Assembly (NCBI GenBank): GCA_007115705.1
Contig: QXEO01002115.1
Span: 1,643,340-1,707,339, forward strand
Origin: Dactylis glomerata
Taxonomy: Eukaryota > Streptophyta > Magnoliopsida > Poales > Poaceae
DNA length: 64,000 nucleotides
Direction: 5' to 3'
In this document: positions 12,245 to 23,503 of the stretch, in pieces
How the letters are laid out: the number at the start of each line of letters is the position of its first letter
Numbering within the stretch: position 1 is the first letter of the stretch
The notes under the pieces: generated by a model
The model's input: only the letters and a program-made list of their open reading frames with translations
What the model was told of the DNA's origin: nothing
The model's database searches: none
Program-made: the position numbers and the translations under genes

Positions 12245-12580
12245 TGACGAGGGGTTAACTCGATAAATATCCTAGATGAAGGACTTAGGATCGGGGAGAT
12301 AGGGCGTTGGATGAACTCGAAGGTAAGGTTAGTCGAAATATGTGTATATCAAAAGTAAACTTGGGTGTTGAACCTGGCTTGCTTTCAATCTGGCCTACAC
12401 CGTCCCCTCTTGGCCCCTATATATAGGTGGCCGGGTCTCGAGGATCGGGTAGGGTCCGATACAGATTACAATATCGACATACGGTAAGAACTCGTATCTC
12501 GACTATCATTACAATTGGGCCTAGCTTAACGGGCCTCAGGGGTACTCAACTAACGGGCTCTATTAGCTATACCCTTGTCA
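12245..12580 (-). repeat. 5' LTR of element D
   Basis: LTR of 336 bp; read on the minus strand it runs from TGACAAGGGTATAGC to CCCCTCGTCA. A closely matching LTR (335 bp) is at 28821-29155 in element C, which confirms both ends. A TATATATA stretch near 12417-12425 is a plausible promoter. The bases outside (GCTGG, 12581-12585) should be the target duplication; the partner is beyond the left edge. Confidence 0.88.
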
Positions 12581-13936
12581 GCTGGCATGATACTAACTAA
12601 TCATACAAAATTATATGCTAGCTTACTCCCGGTACATATAGTGGCATGTGTCAACACTAAAATGATATAAACTTATGGCTTGAATTCTGATCTGTTCTTG
12701 CCATTTGCGCCAGTGGCGCAACGGGTGATCTTTAATTCAAGATCTGATCTGGTGAGAAGTATGCTAGCATACTTTAATTATGAACTGCTCACTGTAAACA
12801 GAGTTCTTTAATGGCAATTTCATCATATTTTGTCTGTATAATGCTCAGATGCTCAGATAGACTGCTGATGAGAAGGTTTTATTGATTTATTTATGACAGG
12901 TCGGTTCTATTGGATCGGGACTATGAATGTTGTTATATGCTCTCGGATGTTTATCATTAAATAGCCTTTAGTCTCCACATTATTGTTCCTATCTCTGTTG
13001 TGGAATAAGATAGTCATTTAAGCGCAAGGTTGTTATCTTAAAAAAAAACATTGGAAGGAAAGAGGCAAAGAGCCACAATAACGCAGATTTGGTGTAGGTG
13101 CTCCATTGCTGGTATTTTATTTCCGCCAAATGAGAAAATGTCTGAATGATTGTATTTCACGTAAAGATCAATATGGCTGTTACATGTGATGAGCCTGATG
13201 GTATCATCTGATGTCCAATAAAAGGGTATTCAGTCTAATATTTTCCGTGTTATGGATTTTGACTCAGCAATGAGTAACAAAGTTAAAATCACTCTTTGAG
13301 TTTCAGCAATTCGTTTTCTATGCTTCTTTCAAGAAAAGCTCTTGCATCGACTTGCATAGAGCTTATGCATTTGGCAAAATTTTCAACACATGCAATTTCC
13401 TGCTCATCTCCTTCGGGAAATTAATAGTATTGTGCATTTTCTATGATATATTTTAACCAACCGAATTTGTAGTTACGCTGAGATTTCTGTAAAAGGTTTC
13501 TATACATTTTTGTTTTGTTTTTTGTTACACAAAAAGAAGTAGAAGTGGCAATAGACTATCTAGCTTCATCTCCTCTATTTTTCTGTACATCAAGAGGCTA
13601 ATTCATTGCCTGTTTGTTCTCTGCAATTTCAGAAAATTTCCTCATAGATTACGGTTTTACGGGTGCTACCTCTACAGTCCAAGCACACTTTGATATCATG
13701 GGTTCGTTCTCCTTCAGCTTCATGCTGTCCTTTGATGGCAACATGTACAATCTTCACTCGAGGAATATCCTCGCCTGAACACATCGAAGGCTATAAATCT
13801 TAGGTGAATATCTCATCTCTTTAATTTATTTATTCACCATGTCACTTGGGGTTTAGTTTAGTTTCTATTTTTCAGACTACTTAGACCTCTGTCATCCTTG
13901 TTGTCAGCAAGGTAGAACCACGCTTGTGGGTGTAGA
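12581..13936. other. Low-copy intergenic sequence, no clear gene
   Basis: AT-rich sequence between element D and the hAT-like MITE. No open reading frame or RNA gene can be supported. It may include introns or upstream exons of the possible gene ending at 15043: a short open stretch after a good acceptor near 13632 reads ENFLIDYGFTGATSTVQ but could not be linked to the later exons. A 23-bp sequence at 12704-12726 recurs at 15337-15359. Confidence 0.4.
12704..12726 (+). repeat. 23-bp repeat, left copy (GCGCCAGTGGCGCAACGGG core)
   Basis: Perfect 23-bp match with 15337-15359, 2.6 kb away in the same orientation. The core TGGCGCAACGGG fits the consensus of a pol III A box (TRGYNNARNNG) and resembles the 5' part of initiator tRNA-Met, as in tRNA-derived SINEs. 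No B box is visible nearby, so it is not called as a tRNA gene or SINE. Confidence 0.5.
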
Positions 13937-13944
13937 GATTGGTT

Positions 13945-14118
13945 CATGGTTTTTAAAGCGGTAAGGTGTCCTAAGGCGAAACAGGGGCGCTTTGACGCCT
14001 AGGCGACGCCTAAGCGGACGCTTTAGGCGCCTAGGCGCCCAAAGCGGATGTTTTTTCAAAGCGGAGGGAGGGCGCTTTGACGCCTAGGCGACGCTATACG
14101 GATGCTTTAAAAACCATG
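13945..14118. mobile_element. hAT-like MITE, 174 bp
   Basis: The terminal inverted repeats are CATGGTTTTTAAAGC at the left and GCTTTAAAAACCATG at the right. They are flanked by near-identical 8-bp sequences, GATTGGTT (13937-13944) and AATTGGTT (14119-14126), which match at 7 of 8 positions. An 8-bp duplication is typical of hAT elements. Inside, a GC-rich unit with GCGCTTTGACGCCTAGGCGA occurs twice (about 13986 and 14070). No coding capacity. Confidence 0.75.
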
Positions 14119-14504
14119 AATTGGTTTATCCCTCTTCGTCTTCCATGCTGACTTCGCTTGCCTCTAGCTCAGTCAAATCACTTGATAATTTGACCGAGGC
14201 ATGTTTAGTAGGGAAATGCTTTTTTTACTTTCGTGAATCCCTGCTCACCTCTTTGGCACATTTTTGTAATGTGATGATTCTAAGAATTGATGTGGATGGT
14301 CTTGGGTTCATGTTGCCATTATAAGTAATTTCCTATACTTTTTGGATCTGATTTGCTTTGGTCGGTTTAGTCATCGATATTCTATTTTTCTGAAGTGATG
14401 ATAAATTTCTACAGGTTCTGTTGTCATTACCACAACAATGTCCAGTTTGATGATTGTTTACCAGGATACGGTTCATTAAGATGAATCAGAGGGTGCTGGC
14501 TATT

Positions 14505-15043
14505 GAGTAGATTCTCCATCCGTGAATATGATGTACAAAATTATCTTCCTTTGCGGTGCTCCTGTGTTTGATAAGTTATCTTTACCGGACAGCTTCTACT
14601 TTGTGGAGGACATGGCTGGGGCGAGACGAGTATTACAGGTGAGCTTCCTTCTGTCTTGTCATATCCATCATGTCTTGCATTATTTCCATTATCCTGAATT
14701 TTCAGTGTATGTTTTAGACTTCATATTGATTTAATGCGTTGGATGGGTGGGTTAGGTTTTACTTTTTTTTTCTACCGTCAGTTTATCTCGAGGCGATGGG
14801 ATCTTTATTCTCAAAGATTATTCATCAGCCAATCTCTCTGGTTAGGAGCTGAGATGAAATCAGTTTTGCTTGAGATAATCAACCTCTGCTTTGCATAGTG
14901 AACATTTGTTTTAATTGAAGCGATTCTCTGATTAACAGAGCGTAATCTTATTGCCCTAATTTTTGTTATAGATTACAGAGAGATTGTCCAGGCTAGAAAT
15001 AAAGGATGGATGCCAAGGGGAGTTTGTGATTGTGACGGAATAA
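14505..15043 (+). CDS. Possible last two exons of an unrecognised gene
   Basis: Candidate exons 14505-14638 and 14972-15043 on the plus strand, convergent with EIN2. The first is open from 14505 (start uncertain) and encodes YKIIFLCGAPVFDKLSLP then DSFYFVEDMAGARRVLQ. It ends CAG before a GTGAGC donor at 14639. The second follows the acceptor TTATAG at 14971 in the same phase, encodes ITERLSRLEIKDGCQGEFVI and VTE, and ends with TAA at 15041-15043. Clean splice sites in phase 0 and non-biased composition suggest a real C terminus, or the remnant of one. I do not recognise the family. Earlier exons were not found between element D and here, so the gene may have been truncated by the D insertion. 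Confidence 0.3.
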
Positions 15044-16032
15044 GAAGATTTATATTGGTCGAATGGTGAATGATGCATTAGCTTCTTCCGTATGGATATT
15101 TGATTATGTGTACTTGGTCTTCTGTAACACAAAGTTTTTTAGTAAGGATATCTGATTGATTTGAGAACATGGAAATTATTTTCTTCACGGCTGAACAAAA
15201 ACATGGTGGTGGAATCGAGGTGCTTGTACCTGCATCTAAAAACTTGCATAGCACTAGGTTTTCAATACTATTACTTTTATTTAAATAAATTAGAACAATT
15301 TACTCTTTGTGGCTTAAGTGCCGCTTTAGATTTATCTTTGCGCCAGTGGCGCAACGGGTCATCTAGTAATCAATAAAGCTCCCTCCTCCCCGCAAGAAAA
15401 AATGAAATAGAAGAGCATATTCCTATAGATGGGCAATGAACCCAAAACACTCCAATAAATCACAGACATGTAATGCATAAAAAATATAATTTGTTAAAAA
15501 TATTAAACGAAACTAATCACCAAGGGGGGAAATGCATAATATAGATATAAAATCAAGAGTCTAAAACAGAACAGAACACCAAGGGAGAACAGCAAGAGAA
15601 ATAATCCTGCCACAGGCTCCTTGCCATCTCATGTCGTGAATCTTAATGCCCAGAAACATCACATGAACACAAAATAAAATTTCACATGAACAATACTTGT
15701 AACCTTTCTACAGTCACATAAGGCGCAGAAGGCCAAAAAAAACTAGTCCAGTTGAGTTACTACAGTGGCAGACTTTACAACGCTGATCCAGCAGGATCAG
15801 CATCTCTTTCACACGCCGTGGTAGCGGCAAACATGGTCGGTTACCCTTCATACTTGGCCCCTCTCGAACATCACATGCAAAAAAACAAAGGGCCCAAAAA
15901 GGTCAAGGAGCTCTCTCAAGGCCCTAACAACGTCGTGCAACGAAAAAACAACTAAAGGCTTGAGAAGCAGGAAATTGGCGCCCTGCCTAGAACAGTGCCA
16001 GAAACCCTACAAAACAAGTAAAAATATGATAG
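15044..16032. other. Convergent intergenic region, 3' UTR of EIN2
   Basis: The left part would be the 3' end of the possible plus-strand gene. The right part, next to the EIN2 stop codon, must contain the EIN2 3' UTR on the minus strand. AATAAA-like motifs occur on both strands but none can be assigned with confidence. The second 23-bp repeat copy is at 15337-15359. Confidence 0.5.
15337..15359 (+). repeat. 23-bp repeat, right copy
   Basis: Identical over 23 bp to 12704-12726. Similarity stops within a few bases on either side (GATCT versus CATCT just after), so the shared unit is short. Confidence 0.5.
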
Positions 16033-19000
16033 CTATTGTCCACCAGATGGCTTGCTCGACAGCCTACGCTTGTACCGCTTGAGCACAGAAGCCAGGTTCT
16101 CCTTCCCTTTGGGAAAGGCTACGTCTCCTGCTGCTGTTCCGCTTCGGCCCTTGCGTCCGGAGATAGCCTGCTCCACATCTTTGATGGTCTCCAAGATCAC
16201 AGCTGAAGTGGTGAAGGTGCCAGAAATCGGCCTGGCAACCAGACCTACTATCTGAAGGCATGCACACCCAGTAAGGGGTTTCCTAGGCTTGGAAAATGCG
16301 GGTTCAAGGACTCCCTGCATAAAGTATAAGATCAGAAAAGAGGCAAGCAAAAACTGAATTCCAGTAAGAGCAGGTGCTCTGCCTCTGCATGCCTGCCACA
16401 GCAAAATCCAACTACCCAGTACAACTGAGCAGCTGAACCTATTTATGTTTTGTAGGGAATAAAACTAAGGGAAAGGCCTATTAAGAGTTAAAGAGTTAAC
16501 GTAAGTTCTTTTCACTTCTGAGCTACAACTTCATGTTAAGTTCCAATGTATACAAAGAAAACAGATAGCAGTGGGTTACACTATTTGCATCGTAAAATAT
16601 CCCAACAGCACAGCAATTTGTTTTGTTCTAACTGGCATTTCAAGTAACTTATGGAAGGTGAGACCAACAAGAATATTATGCAGTAAAGATGCTTATAACG
16701 TTTGCTACATGGAAGAAGCAACCAATATATGGAACCTTCTTTAAGGGGGTAGCCACATTTACTGGTAAAATACATGCTAACTGCAAATATGTAAGACAAA
16801 AAAATTCACCTGAAGACGGTTCAGAACATAAGTGTACTTCCCCCAAAGTTCTGGTCTGCTTTCCACAAGGGATAGGTCCAGTACCCGACGGATACACCAG
16901 ACACCAAAACTTACAACCAGGCTACCCTGCCAAACACAACTTTCACCACAGTTGCGAAGTCCATGCATGCAATTGGCAGCTCTCTCATCATTCCTTCGAA
17001 GTGGTTGCAAGCTTTTGTCGGAAGGCATACGCCGCGGATCAGCTGACAATAGATTCTCAGTTGTTTCTTGCGAATATTTCTCGGCTGCTGCAACTTGATC
17101 AATCAAATTTTCATCGCAACCACCATTTTGCCTAAAGAGCCATCCTGATCCTTCCACTTTCAAGATCTTCACGATGCAAACTCTAAGAGATTGAAGAAGT
17201 TCTGCCTCACACTGTGTGTAAGAGGAATCATCCTTTGTGATGCCACTTGATCTCTGGCCAGTGTTTACCTCGCTTCTGTTCAATTCTGCACTTGACACAC
17301 CGAACAATTGTTCAAACGGTTGTTGGGCCCAAAGGGATTTAGTGTGGGGGTTCATGCCCAACTGCATAGATAGGACATCCCTTTGGAGGTTATGTTGTGA
17401 GCGCTCATTGAATGCAACTTGAGCATTGGACCTGGCTGTCGGGTCCACGTATTGCGATCTCTCAGATGCCAACTTACTTAGGTATGACTGGTTTCCAGCA
17501 GCACCACCCAAATTTGCTTCATTCAACAGAGCCTTTCTGCTTGCAGCGATTAGTGCAGATATGTCAGGTGAACTGTGATACTTCTTTGAGTATGCAGATG
17601 AGCCAACACTTTCACTTTCTTCAACAGAGTTAGAATCATAATAGGGTCTCTCCACCGCTGCATTCAAGCGGTTCATCGTTGGGCTTTGCAAAGGGTTGGC
17701 TCCCAGTGAACCACGCATATTTTGGCTACGGGCATGCAAAGGAGAGTCTGGATAGCTAGGAAAAGAGTATTCAGAAGATCTAGGAACTCGTCGAGGGTCC
17801 AGGGGAATGTTGGAATACTGACTTCTACTTGCATTCATCCCTTTCAAATAAGATGCGAGCTGATACCCATGAATGGTAGCAGGCTGATAGAACTGATTAT
17901 CAGAGTAAGATGGCACATCAAAATTTGAGTAATATTTTGCATTTTGCTCAAGTACGCTGCTGCTTGGACTCGAAATGTCTGTATATGGTAAGTTCATGCT
18001 CTGAGACCAATTTGATGAACCCATTGCACCCATCGGATGCCCAGAATTCCAGTCTAGACTACGGATTTCCTTATCACGTGACATTGAGTCCCATGAGTTC
18101 AGTGAGGTAGGTGATCCTCGCATCGCATCTCTCATCAAGGGGCTCTTGGAAGCTTCAGTGGCTTGGTTATCTGCCCTCACAGCAGAACTGGCTGTTTTAG
18201 AGTCCAGTCCAAGCAAAAAACTGTACCTTTTATCATTTGCGTATTGTGTAAGTTTACCGTGATAATCAAAAAGGTGCCCCCAGAACTCATCAAGAGTTGC
18301 AGCTAATTGCCTCCTTGCAGCACGGCCTAAACCAGAAAGTGTCGAGAGGCTGCCACTAGCACTGCCAGCATCAGAGTCTTTTCCCCTGCTGAAAGTAAGA
18401 GATGGTGGACCGTCAGGATTGAAAGGAGCTCTCCCTCCAGCAGACTTCTCATATTCCAAATTACGTGGAGCAACATTATCCTTGTCCGTGCAAACTTCTG
18501 CTACTACTTCAACGTCTTTTTCAGCTGTGCTCTTCACTTTGATGTTCTCCGTATTAATATGTTCTACTGCAGTGGGGGTAGAAACCTTTGGTATCGACTC
18601 TGTCCAATCAGCCACACAAACTGGTTTTGGCTCTTCATGGTAGACAGGTGGCGGGGACTGAGCTTTAGGAGTGCTCACTGTATAAGCAATTGATTGCTGA
18701 CTGTCATGATCAGACTCTACAGTGGTGTCAGAACTTTCAGTATGCTCCAAAGCTGATTTCTGATAACTTTCCAATTGATCACTGAAAGCATCAGTAGAAG
18801 GACTTTGAATTTCTTCATGGGCAACATCTTCCAGAGAAAACTCTTCGCTATGATGAGTACTGACCAATGGTTCTCTCTGAGAGTGCACAGACATCTCCAG
18901 AGTTTCGGCTTCATTACTTGCAGATTTTAGTGGAGTAACAGCCAGGAACAGTGTAAAAGCAATTGATACACACGAAGTTAGGACTATGAGAGTATATGGA

Positions 19001-22000
19001 AGTACCACAGGGCTCCCAGTGTTGCCTTTCATGTTGTTTGTCCAGGTGCTATCACCAAACAGGATTTCCGCCATAAAAATGATATTCGTAAATAGCATAA
19101 GCAGAAATGCAAGAAAAGCCAATATTTCAACAGACGAAGAGATTCTGTAACTGCCCATTAAGGATCTTGACGAGGCGACACGGAAAACAGGTATAACAGA
19201 CGAAGGAAGGAGCATAGCCTGGATGACTGGACAGATAATAAGTAGCTGATATATTGCTTCTGAACCCGCAATCTTTGCATAGTAGATAGTAGGAATCATG
19301 GCAAAAACCTTCAGTAGAAGATGGTGTGCAGAAAGAGAAAGGTTTACACCAAAGAAATTCTCTGCAACTGCATGGCTACCAACAATAGATGACAACGAGA
19401 TGATATGGCTCGAAAGGAGAAGAACCACTAAGAACACAACCGGTGCTGCAGGATTCATGAATATCTGCAGAAAACAAGATTCAGAGAAACTCAGATTGGA
19501 ACTTCAATCATTCAATGCGGGACTGAAACCAAAAATGAACATATGAAAGATAATTGCAAATAATTCAACATGAGAGAGGGAGACATGTGCCAGAACAGAA
19601 CTTAAGGGCTATATTGTATTATTATCGTTTTAGATTTGGACGCTGCTGCGGTACAGATAGGCAGCAAAGACCAAAAATAAACTTGACAATTAAGTTAAAA
19701 CTACAGAAAGGAAGGCAGACACGGACCTGGTTCATCAGCTCTACAACATCTTGAAAGGTCAGGAGTAGTGCATCACCGGATCCAACTGCTGCTGAGCTGA
19801 TGAGAACATAATTCACAAGAAATACCCCAGAAAAAATAAACAAGATAGAAACAAGGTGGTCATGAAATAAGGTCCCAAGTGTAACAGGAGATCTTTTTTG
19901 AGCCTGCACAGATGACATTCAGATTAACATATAAAAATGGTAAAGACAGAAAACAAATCAAGTAAAATTGACTGGCTTATCAAATGAACACTCCATTGAG
20001 CAGAAAGCGTAAAAGTACAGTGCAAACACTTGGTGTGCTCTATAGTTGTTTGTAAATACAAAAACTTGATGGATTTCAAAGACCTCATGGCCACATAAGA
20101 AGGGACAAATTACAGAATGCTAGTGTGCTCTTTTTAGTGGGAAATCCAACTGATTTTTTCATGACACTACAACCTTTCAAATTGCATATTTTCATTAGAT
20201 TTCATGTCAGGTAGCCAGACCATTTTTTGTAGAAAGCCAGAACATACGCTATACATCTTGTGCTAATTCCCTAGATTAAGATTAACAAACTACAGCAGTA
20301 TATCCCTTTTGCTAATTCTCGGTTAGCCTAGAAATACCGTAGTGCTCAATCAATCCATCGGCTAATAGTTTTCCCTTTTTTCTAACGAGAAGAATCGCTA
20401 ATGGTGGGCTTTTCTGTTCTAGCTATTAGGCCTTTTTTGTTCCTTTTGGTTTTGCAGGCTTTGTTTTTGTCTTATTTTTTTCTTTTGTGTTGGCCAGCTA
20501 GAGTAACAAAATAATTTTAAGGGGAGGTCTGCTATTTTTACGTGCAATCACATATAGATGCGCAACTAGAAAACTCATGCTATTTTTGTACGTGCAATTG
20601 CATACAGATATTATGCAACATAGTGGTCACTTATAAGGAACTCAGGATCTAATTTATATGGATATACTGGTCAGTAGTTAATGTCTTACTGATGATTTTG
20701 TGTGACACCTCTGTTAGGTGGGAGAGAAATTGTGCCATTTTCAACTATATATAATTATTGGAGGAGTACATACGAAAAATAGTGAAAGATTGATGACTGT
20801 TAGCACTTAGAGCGCAGCCACTTTATCGAATTTTCAGAAGAGATACGTTACATAATACACCTAACAACCATCAGCAGAAGATAAGGTGCGGTCGACATGA
20901 AACCAGAACACCAAAAAGTCCAACACTTTTGTCCTATTTTGGTGATGAACTAATCCGTATTGTATCATGTTTTCAGTACTGTCCGTATTATAACTTGACT
21001 GGCAAAAACATAGAAGGTTGTAAACACCATACAAGACACATTCCAAATCTACAAGTTTCAACACAGAAAAAAAAAAATTGTGATAGAACTGGACAACAAG
21101 TTTTAAAAAGATAAGGGCGCCAAATTTTACTCCAAATGCACTACACTACCCGAATGATTGTAAATGAACATCTAAGTTGTGCACTACTACACTATCTCAA
21201 TTTCTAAAATGCTAAAGGCACCAAATGATTTTAACTAATCATAGCAAGAAGCATGTGAAGTACTTACCTGTACAAATGATGAATGGACATAAAAGTTGTG
21301 TGCTATAACATTTCCACCCAGAAGTGCCATGAGCGAATAGGCACTTTCACCACTCAACTTGGGGAACATGACATCCATATCAAGAGGAACTTTTGGTTGA
21401 CTGACCAATAAACCAAGCACGAAGCAAACAAGTGCGAGACCCGCTATGCAGGCATTTAATGTTCCAGCCATCTTCTTGTCCTAAAATGGACACATTCAGA
21501 AACCAAATGTACATAAGAATTTGAGAAGGTTCCGTTTATGAAGTATTTTTTTCTTAGAACCTACCAGATGGGAAATAGCATATGGTAGCAGATTAACTGC
21601 AAAACTTGCAAACCATATGCCTGTGACAATGTCATCATATTCGAATACAAGGTTGAACCCCATTGCTATGCCCGAAATCTGAAATAACCAAACGACACCA
21701 TTTTAGACCATTAAAAAAAAGTTGGGAACAAGTGACATCACATGCTCTGGTTATGTATCTACGATTCAATGCATATATGGAGTAGGTAAGAAAAAAATGT
21801 TCCAGACTGAAGCAATGACAGAACATAGAATTGTGTAAAGTGCCTAGACATACCATGGTAACTTCTGCAGTTAACAAGGAGATTATTGCCTGAACACCAA
21901 GGCCGGCACATATTGGCTGACTGTACTCCTGGACGCAAATCTTTACGTTCATGTAAAAGTATCACAACAACACAAAAAAGTCAACTCCCACACAGATAAT

Positions 22001-22747
22001 ATGATGAATGTAACTGAATGATAGAGAACAATAAAAGGAGATTTTTTTATAAAGAACCGAATTGTCTGGAGGTAAAAGGAAAAGAAAAGGAGCGACTTTG
22101 GGAGATGATTGCTGGTCGTTGCCTGCAGCCGTGGGGTAATGGCTTTTCTGGGTGTTTTGGGTGGGTGGGTGGAGGGTAATCTGCCGTGATTTTGCTCATG
22201 TTTGCTGCCTGCGTGCAGTTCTCTGGTTTTGGTGGCATCTGGTTGTTTCTGTGCACTGTTAACTCCAGCTTTACCTTTCTGTTTGTAAGGAACTTTCTTA
22301 AGGTCGGGTAATGAAAATGTTACTTTTTGTTTCATGAAAAAGAGGAACTTTGATGAGAAGGGAGCTATTGTATCTCTCAGATCACTGTAGGCAACCCATG
22401 GCAACTTGCTAGAGCTGTTGACTAAACTTAGCACAGCAACAACACGAAGAATGAACTGAGCAAGCAAAGTGGAAGGCAGTTATTACCTCGGCAAGATTCT
22501 TGGTGGTGACCATGCCGATGCATATGGAGAGGTACTGGCAGAGGACGGCGGAGAAGTTGAAGAGCAGCACGAGCAGCACGAGGTCGTAGCCGAAGCGGGA
22601 GCCGGCGTCTATCGTGGTGACCCACTTGCCGAGGTCGATGTACCCGATCGAAATGAAGAGCGCCGGCCCGAGGGTGCGGAAGAGGTTGTTCCGGCCACCG
22701 CCCTCGCCGGCTCCCAGGGACCGCGCTAAGCTCTGGACGCCGTCCAT
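16033..22747 (-). CDS. EIN2: EIN2, ethylene-insensitive protein 2
   Basis: Complete minus-strand gene with seven coding exons, all introns in phase 0: 22747-22487, 21940-21854, 21678-21565, 21480-21268, 19903-19727, 19464-16810 and 16314-16033. The 1262-residue product compares with about 1280-1290 residues in other plants. The start is the ATG at 22747 (MDGVQSLARS), as in cereal EIN2. Residues 1 to about 460 form the NRAMP-like, multi-helix ER-membrane domain (LGPALFISIGYIDLGKW; NVIAHNFYVHSSFVQ; TFTLFLAV-type last helix). Residues from about 460 form the hydrophilic C-terminal domain, with a conserved SGLGRAARRQLAATLDEFWG block and the nuclear localisation signal LKRYKRRL at 1247-1254. In the known pathway EIN2 acts downstream of the ethylene receptors and CTR1. 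CTR1 phosphorylates it; when ethylene is sensed the C-terminal part is released, represses EBF1/2 mRNA translation and enters the nucleus to activate EIN3/EIL-dependent transcription. Every exon joins in frame without stops, so the gene looks functional. Intron 4 (19904-21267) is the longest and transposon-free apart from a small repeat. Confidence 0.97.
20530..20619. repeat. 48-bp imperfect direct repeat in EIN2 intron 4
   Basis: Two adjacent similar units begin at 20530 and 20578, sharing TGCTATTTTT then ACGTGCAAT, CATA and AGAT blocks and GCAAC near the end. It looks like an old local duplication. Confidence 0.6.
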
Positions 22748-23160
22748 GGCGGAAGCGGGAAGAAGAAGAAGCGCGGTGGGTTAGCGAGGAATCCACGCGC
22801 AGAAGTTAGGAGTCAGGGTCCCGGCTAGCACATCCGGCGATCTGCGCGGCGGGGGAGTGCGGATCGGATCGGGGCCGTGGCCGTGGCCTAGGGGCGCCGG
22901 CTCGGGTCGTCGGGAATGGCGAGGAGGTGGGAGGCGGCTGGGGATGGCGAGGGGAGGCGGTGTGGAGGAAGACGCAGTGGCATGAGCGGGGAGGAGGGAG
23001 GTGGGGAGGAGAGGGAGGAGGGCTGGGGCATCGATGGAGGAGGGAGAAGAGTGATGGTGGACTGATGGGGGAAGATGGGTTCTTGGGGCTGGGGAAGATG
23101 CGGGAGAGGGAGATTGGAGAGGATCCTCTGTGGCTGGACTGTGTTCGGTAGCGTTAGATG
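22748..23160 (-). promoter_or_regulatory. EIN2 5' leader and proximal promoter
   Basis: GC-rich on this strand near the start codon, becoming strongly CT-rich (CTTCTTCTTCTTCCCGC just upstream of the ATG, then CCTCC/CTCC tracts to about 23150). Such pyrimidine-rich leaders are common in grass genes. No ATG-initiated upstream frame of note is present. No convincing TATA box was found, so the transcription start is not placed. A leader intron cannot be excluded. Confidence 0.5.
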
Positions 23161-23220
23161 AGAGATCCTGTGTGGCCACTGTTAAAGATGGAACCACTTG
23201 ATGTTGTTGGGATGACAAAT

Positions 23221-23278
23221 GCTTACTTTATGTTATCTCGCATTAACAGTTTAATAAGTATTAAACTGTTAAGTAAGC
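23221..23278. repeat. Perfect palindrome upstream of EIN2
   Basis: A 14-bp perfect inverted repeat with a 2-bp loop (TTAACAGTTTAATA, AG, TATTAAACTGTTAA) covers 23243-23272. It is bracketed asymmetrically by a second pair, GCTTAC (23221-23226) and GTAAGC (23273-23278). It lies about 500 bp upstream of the EIN2 start codon. It could be a small foldback element or a cruciform-forming site. Confidence 0.75.
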
Positions 23279-23348
23279 TAGGATCGCTTGCACAGTACCG
23301 ACAATGGCCTCGAGGGACTCTAATGAGCAAAATTTTGCCCGTGCAAGT

Positions 23349-23503
23349 TCTCCCTCCGTTTCATAATCTTCGCTCAAATTTATCTAAATTTATATGTATC
23401 TTTTTTTGCGAATGAAAAATTTATATGTATCTAACATTAAAATATGTCTATATATATATGAATTTAGATAAATTTAAGTCAAAAACTATGCCTGAAAGGA
23501 GTA
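23349..23503. mobile_element. Stowaway-like MITE, degenerate
   Basis: Starts CTCCCTCCGTTTCATAAT, the typical Stowaway (Tc1/mariner) terminus of grasses. It ends with a degenerate complement (CTGAAAGGAGTAG), with AAATTTATCTAAATT / AATTTAGATAAATTTA as internal inverted sequence. TA duplications are not clear. About 155 bp, noncoding. Confidence 0.55.

Larger units (their letters stand above)
1..12580 (-). mobile_element. Gypsy-type retrotransposon D with antisense genes (partial, hosts two insertions)
   Basis: Minus-strand element whose 5' LTR is at 12245-12580. Reading leftward come the primer site, a broken gag-protease frame (12207-9154), then no reverse transcriptase or integrase, then two genes on the opposite strand (8867 back to 5140). 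Element 1 is inserted in the left antisense gene and a solo LTR in the right one. The remaining 5' part of the antisense gene and the 3' LTR lie left of the window. A second member of the family (C) at 28821-29477 and 53579-55624 shows the 3' LTR side and the 5' end of the same antisense gene, so the two copies together display most of the element. Confidence 0.8.

Noticed and set aside
12704..12726. tRNA or SINE
   Set aside because: Only the A-box part is present and no B box or tail could be found, so it is reported only as a short repeat.
19554..19754. Plus-strand frames over EIN2 (also several at 16689-18643)
   Set aside because: They are shadows of EIN2 exons and introns on the opposite strand.
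22781..23218. Open frame upstream of EIN2 on the minus strand, Pro/Ser-rich
   Set aside because: It has no ATG and reflects the CT-rich leader composition. It is not an upstream ORF or separate gene.
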